From Psychroserpens burtonensis DSM 12212 (GTDB lineage Bacteria > Bacteroidota > Bacteroidia > Flavobacteriales > Flavobacteriaceae): a DNA stretch of 64,000 nucleotides. Both the position numbers and the translations under genes were made by a program. Positions 58,186 through 64,000 of this stretch are shown piece after piece (position 1 is the stretch's first letter; each line of letters starts with the position of its first letter). Under the pieces are notes generated by a model, which was not told the DNA's origin, did no database searches, and saw nothing but the letters and a program-made list of their open reading frames with translations. The DNA lies in the NCBI RefSeq assembly GCF_000425305.1, contig NZ_AUDE01000020.1, positions 53,608-117,607 on the forward strand, written 5' to 3'.

Positions 58186-59247
58186 CTATTTAACAATTTT
58201 TACTTTGTAACCTTCTTTAATACTTGCCGCACCTTTAGTAATTAATTTATCGTTTTCTTTTAGGCCAGAAACCCGAACCTCCTCCCCAGAAAAATCAATA
58301 ATTTGAATTACTTTTTTTCTTAACCTGTTGTTCTCTGACAGATTCACAAAGTCTTGCCCATTATTTGAAATATATTTTATGGGTATCCAAATTCCTTGAA
58401 GTGTGTCGGTTTCAAAATATATTTTTGCGGTAAGCCCTATATTTGCTTTTACGGAATTATTATTTAAGAAATCAATTTTAACAGTATGTCTAAAAGTCTG
58501 AAAATCGGGAAGTGTAGCGATATAATTTACTTCGCCATTTACTTTTTTGTTTTTTATTTCAATAATTACTTTTGTGCCTTTTTTAACAATCTCCAAATCT
58601 TTTTGTGATAATGCCGTTTCTGCAAATAATCCTTTGCCTTGAATAATTATTGTTTCTGCTCCTGCATCAATAAGTTCTCCAACTTTTGGTAAAATATCAG
58701 AAACAATTCCGTTGGTTTGAGCAATAAGTGTTGTTTGTTTAAAATCTTCATTTTTTGCATCAATGTTAATTTTACTTTGTTCCCAATCTTTATATTTTAT
58801 ATCACGGTCTAATTTTTCTTTTTCGATATCTGTTCCCGATATCCCGCCTAATTTAAATACTTTATGAAGATTTTGATAATATTTTTCTGCTTCTAAATAC
58901 GCACTTTCAGCTTGTTTTTCTTGGTTCTTAGCTGCATTCAATGCTAAACTGAAACCTTTTGTTTCTAATTGCATCAATTTAGTGCCTTTTTTTACAAATT
59001 GATTTTTACTGACAAAAATTGACTTTACTCTCCCTGGAGTCAGAAAGCTGTAGTTCATTATTTTAGAGCTTACTATTCCAAAATATTCAATCTGACGAAC
59101 TCTTTCTTTGTTTTTTAGAATTTCAACTTCAACAGGAAATTCTAGTTCTGCTATCGGTTCTTCTTTTACATCATTGCAAGAAGATATTGTAAAAATCGCA
59201 AGCAATAGCAATGCGGAATTAAAGGTTTTTAACGTAAATATTTTCAT
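58186..59247 (-). CDS. RND efflux periplasmic adaptor (membrane fusion protein)
   Basis: 353 residues with a lipoprotein signal (IFTISSC). The barrel-sandwich start (VKSIFVSKNQFVKKGTKLMQLE), a helical hairpin (ALNAAKNQEKQAESAYLEAE), the second half of the lipoyl domain (IAQTNGIVSDILPKVGELI) and the beta-barrel follow in HlyD/AcrA order. It bridges the pump and the outer-membrane channel. It lies between the two, with 5- and 11-base gaps. Confidence 0.92.
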   Translation of the reverse strand: MKIFTLKTFNSALLLLAIFTISSCNDVKEEPIAELEFPVEVEILKNKERVRQIEYFGIVSSKIMNYSFLTPGRVKSIFVSKNQFVKKGTKLMQLETKGFSLALNAAKNQEKQAESAYLEAEKYYQNLHKVFKLGGISGTDIEKEKLDRDIKYKDWEQSKINIDAKNEDFKQTTLIAQTNGIVSDILPKVGELIDAGAETIIIQGKGLFAETALSQKDLEIVKKGTKVIIEIKNKKVNGEVNYIATLPDFQTFRHTVKIDFLNNNSVKANIGLTAKIYFETDTLQGIWIPIKYISNNGQDFVNLSENNRLRKKVIQIIDFSGEEVRVSGLKENDKLITKGAASIKEGYKVKIVK

Positions 59248-59258
59248 CTGTTATTTTT

Positions 59259-60626
59259 TTAGTAGTTCGCTATTGCGTTGTTAAAATCAATCTGTGTGCA
59301 CTTATAATTGTAAATGCTGCTGTATAAATGTATTTCAGCCCTGTTATAATCGTTACTTATTCTTCTTAAATCGAGTTGAGATATTAAACCGCTTTTTGCT
59401 GTTTCAACAGCGATTTCATAAGCTTTCTTTGCTGTTTCTCCTTTAGAGGTAGCCACCTGTATGGTTTTGTATTCTTCTGATAATTTCAATTCTAGATTTT
59501 GAATTTCGATGGTCATACTCAATTTGGCTTCTTGTTTTTCTAGTAAAGCAATATTGGATAATATCTTTGCCTTACTTATTTGAGATTTTCTAAAACCACC
59601 CGAAAAAATTGGAACCGTAAATGTTACCGCTGTGTATACAATTTTATTCTGATTATCGTTAATGGACCAATTATCTGCATTGCTAAAATAACTGTAACCT
59701 GCTCTTAGGTTTAATGTTGGATAATACTCCGCTTGCTTATTTTTTATATTTAATTCTTGCAGATAATTATTGGCCTCCAGTAATTGGTAGTCAATCCTAT
59801 TGCCAATTACATCATTTGAATTTACGGCGCCCTCTTTTAATTCATAAGCTACTAGATCGTAGTCAATTACAAAGCTGTCTGTTGGATTTATGCCTGCAAT
59901 TATTTTCAAATTTCCTAAAAGGATTAAATAATTTCTTTTTGCTTGTAGCAATTTTGGCAACTCTTCTTCCCAGCGTATTTTAGCTTGTAACAAATCCAAT
60001 TCAGATATTAATTGATTTTCAAATTTATTTTTAGCCGCTAAGTAGTTTTCTTTGGCAAGTAACTCTGATTCTTGACTCACTCGATACACATTCTTAATTA
60101 ATATAGTTTGTAAGAATGCTTTTTTAGCTTCTGCAATTATCTTAATTATCTTGTCTTGGTTTTGCAATCTCCCAATGTTAGAAAACTGTCGTGCAGATTT
60201 TAAATCGTAAATACTTTTAAGACTAAATAAGTTTTGTTCTAACAAAATATTAGCTTGAAACTCGTTATCAAAATTCGTTTTGAATCTTTGTATTACTTGA
60301 GGAACTTCCCCTGTAACAGGGTCAATATTTCCAAAATCCGGAGCCTCAAAAAAGATGAATTGGTCGTTTAAATTTCGTTTTACTTCAGTTTGTCCATTTA
60401 TTTGTGGTAATAATGCCGACATAGCCTCTTTAATTGCTAAGTCTGCAACTCGACTCTCATTTTTAGAGATTTTTAATTGCAGATTATTTTCACGAACTGT
60501 ATTCACAAATGTTTCTAAATTGTACATTGTTACATTGCTTTGCGAAAAAGAAAACTGTGAAATAAAACTTATCGCAAAAATTAATAAGCTTTTACTAAGG
60601 GTTTCTTGAATACTAAATAATTTCAT
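59259..60626 (-). CDS. TolC-family outer-membrane efflux protein
   Basis: 455 residues with a signal peptide (FSFSQ). Two OEP repeats of long alpha-helices are evident (VRENNLQLKISKNESRVADLAI; ATSKGETAKKAYEIAVETAKSGLISQLDL). It forms the outer-membrane channel of the tripartite pump. It is the first gene of the operon, with a 13-base-spaced direct repeat just upstream. Confidence 0.92.
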   Translation of the reverse strand: MKLFSIQETLSKSLLIFAISFISQFSFSQSNVTMYNLETFVNTVRENNLQLKISKNESRVADLAIKEAMSALLPQINGQTEVKRNLNDQFIFFEAPDFGNIDPVTGEVPQVIQRFKTNFDNEFQANILLEQNLFSLKSIYDLKSARQFSNIGRLQNQDKIIKIIAEAKKAFLQTILIKNVYRVSQESELLAKENYLAAKNKFENQLISELDLLQAKIRWEEELPKLLQAKRNYLILLGNLKIIAGINPTDSFVIDYDLVAYELKEGAVNSNDVIGNRIDYQLLEANNYLQELNIKNKQAEYYPTLNLRAGYSYFSNADNWSINDNQNKIVYTAVTFTVPIFSGGFRKSQISKAKILSNIALLEKQEAKLSMTIEIQNLELKLSEEYKTIQVATSKGETAKKAYEIAVETAKSGLISQLDLRRISNDYNRAEIHLYSSIYNYKCTQIDFNNAIANY

Positions 60627-60650
60627 TTGTTCACATTGTTAAGTTTAAAA

Positions 60651-60672
60651 CAATGCAAAGGTGCAATGCAAA
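60651..60672 (-). promoter_or_regulatory. Direct repeat upstream of the RND operon, possible regulator site
   Basis: CAATGCAAA occurs twice, at 60651-60659 and 60664-60672, a 13-base period. It lies 25 bases upstream of the tolC-like start. LytTR regulators bind pairs of 9-base imperfect direct repeats about one helical turn apart, and a LytTR gene is the next gene upstream. Binding is inferred, not shown. Confidence 0.35.
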
Positions 60673-60803
60673 AAAGCACAAAAAAATTTAAAGGGTCTAA
60701 GGCTAAAATACAGGGATAAGAAAGTAATCTTTGGGCTATTTAATTGCTTACCCCATTAGTTGGGGCAAAAGGTTATTTACACCACTAATTGATAAACAGC
60801 AAG

Positions 60804-61655
60804 TTACGGCTTTGTGCTGCATTTATTAAATTCAGAAATGTAGCTTTTCGATACAGGAATTATTAGTTCTGAAACCTGATTTAGTTTTAAATTAAAACCT
60901 GATGCTGTCTTTTTTGCAAGTTCGATATTATTGGTATTTACAATAAATGAACGATGACAACGAATAATAGGAGTATTTATAAAAGTAGGTTCCAATTTTT
61001 TTATAGAGTTTCTTAATAAAGACTTTGATAGTACCCCGTTTTCTAAAAAATTAATTTCTACATAATTATCGGCAGATTGTATAAAAAGTAGGTTTTCTGT
61101 TTTTAAAACTAATTTTATAATCTCGTTTTCGTCTTTAAGGGTAATATCCGGTAAATTTTTTTCTACTGATTTATGTGTACTATTTTCATTTTCTAAATTC
61201 TTGATGACATCTTTAATGTGAATGAAACTAACATATAAGAAATAAGGTGGAAGCATAATTAACACATAAGCCAAAAGGTTGTCAAACCAAACAGTTATAA
61301 GATTTCCTGTAAAATCCTGATCTAAAACTTCAAAGACAAACCAAACTGACGCAACAAAGACTGCTTCCAAAAGAAACCAAAAAAACAAGGAAACAATAGT
61401 AAAACTATTTAGTTTAAGTAAAACTCTAACAACAAATTGAGATAATAGCAATACAACAAAAGCTAAAGTCATTGCTATGAATAATTCAATAAAGACGTCT
61501 TCCTTTGTAGTCGATTCTTCATAATATAAACCAAAAGGTTCAAAAAAATTGAGAAATACAAAAGCTGTAAAAACAGAAAATGCAACAAGATAAAATTTTC
61601 TATTTGTAGAATTTATGTCAATATCAGATTGTATGTATTTTCTAATTCGTCTCAA
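60804..61655 (-). CDS. Membrane-bound LytTR transcriptional regulator
   Basis: 283 residues: four transmembrane helices (about 20-155) in place of a receiver domain, a linker, then a LytTR DNA-binding domain (about 175-278; LLFIQSADNYVEINFLENG, IIRCHRSFIVNTNNIEL). The start is a TTG (61655), since no ATG precedes the first helix. With no partner kinase, it may sense membrane or ligand signals directly. It is transcribed toward the RND operon, 178 bases ahead of it, which makes it the likely regulator. Confidence 0.85.
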   Translation of the reverse strand: MRRIRKYIQSDIDINSTNRKFYLVAFSVFTAFVFLNFFEPFGLYYEESTTKEDVFIELFIAMTLAFVVLLLSQFVVRVLLKLNSFTIVSLFFWFLLEAVFVASVWFVFEVLDQDFTGNLITVWFDNLLAYVLIMLPPYFLYVSFIHIKDVIKNLENENSTHKSVEKNLPDITLKDENEIIKLVLKTENLLFIQSADNYVEINFLENGVLSKSLLRNSIKKLEPTFINTPIIRCHRSFIVNTNNIELAKKTASGFNLKLNQVSELIIPVSKSYISEFNKCSTKP

Positions 61656-61810
61656 GTCAATTTTTATGAATTACTTTTTGATGTCGTAAATATATTATTA
61701 TTTCTTGAGGTGGGGAAATTGTACTCTTTTGCAAATTTAGGTTGTGAGGCAGCTATTGAGAACTATTAAACGTCTGTAATTTGTATAGGCTCCCTTATTG
61801 GCCTAAAAGG

Positions 61811-62500
61811 TCAAAAGGGGTCGGCAAAAACAAAATCTTTCCAGTCAGTCAATTTACTAATTATATGTTTTAATTCTCGTTCCCCTATTTTCAATTGATA
61901 TGCTGCAATTTCCACCTTTTTAATAGGAAGATGATCAAGAAAAATTGTTCACTAATTCTCAAATGAGTAATCGAATTGCCAAAGACAATTTCTGTATAAA
62001 GCAACGCTTCCTTTTTACGGTATAAGTGGACAAAATGGTTTCTCCTTAAAAAAAAATCCTTAAAGAACAATTTACTTAAAAAAAATCATGATCGGCAAAA
62101 AAAAAAACATTGTTAATATCCTCGAAACAAAGCATCTTTTCTAAATCAATTTAAACAGGTTTTTCCGTTGCTGAAATTGTGAGGATATCGTTAATTACAG
62201 GATCTAGGAATATTTCTAATTTGTAGTTTTGTCTGTAATAGTCATTTATTATTTCTGTTATGTACCAAGATTTTTCAAAATCGTTTTACATCAGGAACAA
62301 ATCAGATGCTGTAATAAAGGAATAGTAGTTTTCTGAATTGCGTTATCATCATTAGAGCATTCTACAAAAACAATTCACAGACAAACAATTGGGAAATGCT
62401 TTCAAAATTTTAATCTGATTTATTATATAAAATGAACGGCAGCTACTTCATCATTTTTAAATTGTATTTCTTGATATTTTGTTAAAAAATTATTCAAAAC
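61811..62500 (-). pseudogene. Decayed gene of unknown family
   Basis: Minus-strand peptides in changing frames read QFKNDEVAAVHFI, FEKSWYITEIINDYYRQNYK, LEIFLDPVINDILTISATEK, EKMLCFEDINNVFFFADHD, LYTEIVFGNSITHLRISEQF and ERELKHIISKLTDWKDFVFA, ending at TGA 61811. Together they suggest a protein of 200 or more residues broken by many stops, one of them beside an A-run at 62098-62108. I do not recognise it. The rest of 61656-62858 shows no gene. Confidence 0.45.
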
Positions 62501-62858
62501 CGTAACGATATTAATCCTCAAAAGATTAGTTTTTTTCATCATATAATACGCTAAAAATGGCTTTGAATTAGGAATATAAATTCAGCCCTAAAAATCGGTT
62601 AAATTTTTCTTAATTACTCAACTTTAGTCAAGTTCAAATAGAATGTTAGTGTTCATTAATATTCTCAAAGTGTAGCTAGTCAAATCATATACTACATAGA
62701 ATAGTTTTAAATAAAGTTCTACTGCAATTATAAATATTATTACCTGCTGGCGTTACTTTTTTTCATGCTTTTGAATCAATTATTTGTTACCTTATTTAAG
62801 GATAACAGAATTAAGGAATCTTCTTACGTTTGGGATCTGGTTTTTTGCGAAGTTAACC

Positions 62859-62975
62859 AACTAATTTAGCAAACATAGCACCGATATAAAAGTCCAGCGG
62901 ACGCAAGCGCAATGAACGGGCGAAGCAATTTTCGCAAGTAAGCTCTAACTAGCAATAAATTATATACGGTTTTAT
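62859..62975 (+). repeat. Dispersed repeat copy E
   Basis: It begins AACTAATTTAGC (62859), identical over 12 bases to copy A, and ends TAACTAGCAATAAATTATAT (62946-62965). The longer GC-richer middle holds small inverted repeats (GCGAAGC...TTCGC type). It lies at the 3' end of the CPBP protease gene and overlaps its last bases. Confidence 0.65.
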
Positions 62976-63670
62976 CCGTTCGGGTTTTCCATTATCTTTT
63001 GTTCAAGATTATTCATTCTATACCCTAAAATGCCGCTATTTATATCAATTGCAATATGTAAAAGAACTGCTATCCAAATATTTTCAGTAAAATAGTAAAT
63101 AGCGGAAAATAAAAATCCTAAAATAAAAGAGGCTATCATGTTTTGCTTTCCCATACCAATGTGAGTTATCGAAAATATAATATTTGTCAATATAAATGCA
63201 ATTAATAAATTAGCATTTTCTTTTAAAAACTCGAATAAAAAGAGTCTAAAAATTATCTCTTCACAAATTCCAGCACTTATTGATAGCATAATAAACCAAT
63301 AAAATTCTTTTTTTGTCTTTGGCAGATAACGGTATGTTTCTTTCATTTTAGCCTTAACAATGGCAAGGGAGGCAGATGTTATATTCGATTGCTTATACTG
63401 CACTATCATAAATGCCAAAGCTAAAACTGAAAAGACAATGCTGATTATAGTAAAATTCGGATACAGATTTAATTGGGGTAGTTGTGTCGTATAGAAATTA
63501 ATTAAAATCAGAATTGTTAGACCCCAGAAGATTGTAATTGTTTGTTTGTAGTCAATTAATCTAATCTTGTCGTCTTGCTTTATGCTATTGTTCGTTTTTT
63601 TATAGGTTAACAAAAAGTATATTGGGTAAATTATCCCAATGAGTACTGCTAAAATAGTTGTCCAAATCAT
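62972..63670 (-). CDS. CPBP-family intramembrane glutamic endopeptidase
   Basis: 232 residues with about six transmembrane helices. The CPBP/Abi signature is present: EEIIFR (catalytic Glu pair and Arg), FSITHIGMG, and LLHIAIDINSG. Members process prenylated or bacteriocin-related peptides; the substrate is unknown here. Repeat E lies at its 3' end and an IS3 terminus 37 bases upstream of its start. Confidence 0.88.
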   Translation of the reverse strand: MIWTTILAVLIGIIYPIYFLLTYKKTNNSIKQDDKIRLIDYKQTITIFWGLTILILINFYTTQLPQLNLYPNFTIISIVFSVLALAFMIVQYKQSNITSASLAIVKAKMKETYRYLPKTKKEFYWFIMLSISAGICEEIIFRLFLFEFLKENANLLIAFILTNIIFSITHIGMGKQNMIASFILGFLFSAIYYFTENIWIAVLLHIAIDINSGILGYRMNNLEQKIMENPNG

Positions 63671-63707
63671 TATTCTGTTGCTGCTATTAATATTTGTTAT
63701 TAAGTTC

Positions 63708-64000
63708 TGTCTTGTCCTGAAATATGGCTACAGGTTAAAATTGAATTAAGCTGATAATTTATATACCATATTTGGTGTTTTATAATCTAAAGATAAATGT
63801 AATCTTACTTCATTGTACAAATTAATTGCATTTTTTGCAGCTCTCTTTGCGTGTGCTACATTATCAAAGGTTTGATCGAGATAAAATTCATCTTTTAATA
63901 TACCATTTACACGTTCTGCCATGGCGTTTTCGTAACAATGATTTTCTTCGGTCATACTAATATCTATCTTTTTTATTTTGAATATTTGTGTATATACATT
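63708..64000 (-). mobile_element. IS3-family element, second copy, cut by the window edge
   Basis: The terminus TGTCTTGTCCTGAAATATGG at 63708 matches the copy at 47567 with few changes. The element continues beyond base 64000. Confidence 0.85.
63746..64000 (-). CDS. IS3-family transposase (OrfB), C-terminal part
   Basis: The frame stays open to the window edge (NVYTQIFKIKKIDISMTEEN...), so the ATG at 63955 is internal. The catalytic Glu region NAMAERVNGILKDEF and the end KTPNMVYKL match the transposase at 47606. Differences at several residues (LDQTFDN for IDQAFMN) show that the two copies have diverged. Whether this copy is complete cannot be seen. Confidence 0.88.
   Translation of the reverse strand, partial: NVYTQIFKIKKIDISMTEENHCYENAMAERVNGILKDEFYLDQTFDNVAHAKRAAKNAINLYNEVRLHLSLDYKTPNMVYKLSA

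Noticed and set aside
1..64000. CRISPR arrays, prophage or integron integrase
   Set aside because: No regularly spaced short repeats, phage structural genes or tyrosine recombinase were seen in any frame.

Overview
The window is low-GC chromosomal DNA from a member of the Flavobacteriaceae (Bacteroidota). Support comes from gene content (gliding lipoprotein GldI, a cyclophilin-FKBP fusion lipoprotein, large Bacteroidota-type signal peptidase I, WbqC, DUF5683, DUF6122, SusC/TonB-type receptor, LytTR regulators), from lipoprotein signals of the 'LxxSC' type, and from -33/-7 promoters of the form TTTG-N19-TAnnTTTG upstream of ndk and the tRNA pair. The genus cannot be fixed from this window.

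Layout. (1) 0-7.7 kb is core: the 3' end of pepD, the nrnA-gldI-PPIase operon, ndk, a FUSC-family membrane protein and a secreted T9SS-type protein. (2) 7.7-13.0 kb is an accessory strip of single, mostly minus-strand genes (PhzF-like, SnoaL-like, esterase lipoprotein, a frameshifted DUF2268 protease) mixed with decayed genes, including a DUF6090 remnant. It carries at least three diverged copies of a dispersed repeat of about 95-120 bp; a fourth lies at 62.9 kb next to a CPBP protease gene. (3) 13.0-38.6 kb is dense core: penicillin acylase, a YkuE-like phosphoesterase, DciA-like protein and recF; a TPR protein and ribH; two small membrane proteins, mutL, two rhomboid proteases and an endonuclease/exonuclease/phosphatase protein; the minus-strand parA-parB-DUF5683-dapB-lepB-wbqC-DUF6122 run; the udk-divIC-mutA-lipoprotein-mutB run (methylmalonyl-CoA mutase); and a PQQ-type sugar dehydrogenase with a cytochrome c. 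(4) tRNA-Pro and tRNA-Arg at 38.7 kb mark the border of a mobile-element zone (38.9-49.8 kb) holding a deleted Crp/Fnr gene, a decayed IS4-type element with its target duplication, an IS30 remnant, a truncated IS3 element and an IS110 element with one in-frame stop. Between them sit a TonB receptor divergent from a LytS/LytR-type two-component pair, and a membrane adenylate/guanylate cyclase. (5) 50-61.7 kb holds an alpha/beta hydrolase, a putative outer-membrane protein, two paralogous lipocalin-sized proteins, a DUF418 membrane protein and a tripartite RND efflux operon next to a membrane-bound LytTR regulator. (6) 61.7-64 kb is decayed DNA, a CPBP protease and the edge of a second IS3 copy.

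How the genes work together. The nrnA-gldI-PPIase group links envelope protein folding and gliding to nucleotide turnover. The ParAB-DapB-LepB run combines chromosome segregation, lysine/peptidoglycan precursor synthesis and protein export. mutA/mutB interconvert succinyl-CoA and methylmalonyl-CoA. The RND genes form a complete inner-membrane pump, adaptor and outer-membrane channel, probably controlled by the adjacent LytTR protein.

The observations most worth following up are the dispersed cassette-like repeat that brackets single accessory genes, the candidate bridge-RNA region and single-stop transposase of the IS110 element, a 14-A tract inside the LytS-type kinase gene, a divIC gene with no canonical start codon ahead of its membrane segment, and a MutL whose endonuclease motif is degenerate. 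No CRISPR array, prophage, rRNA or integron integrase was seen.
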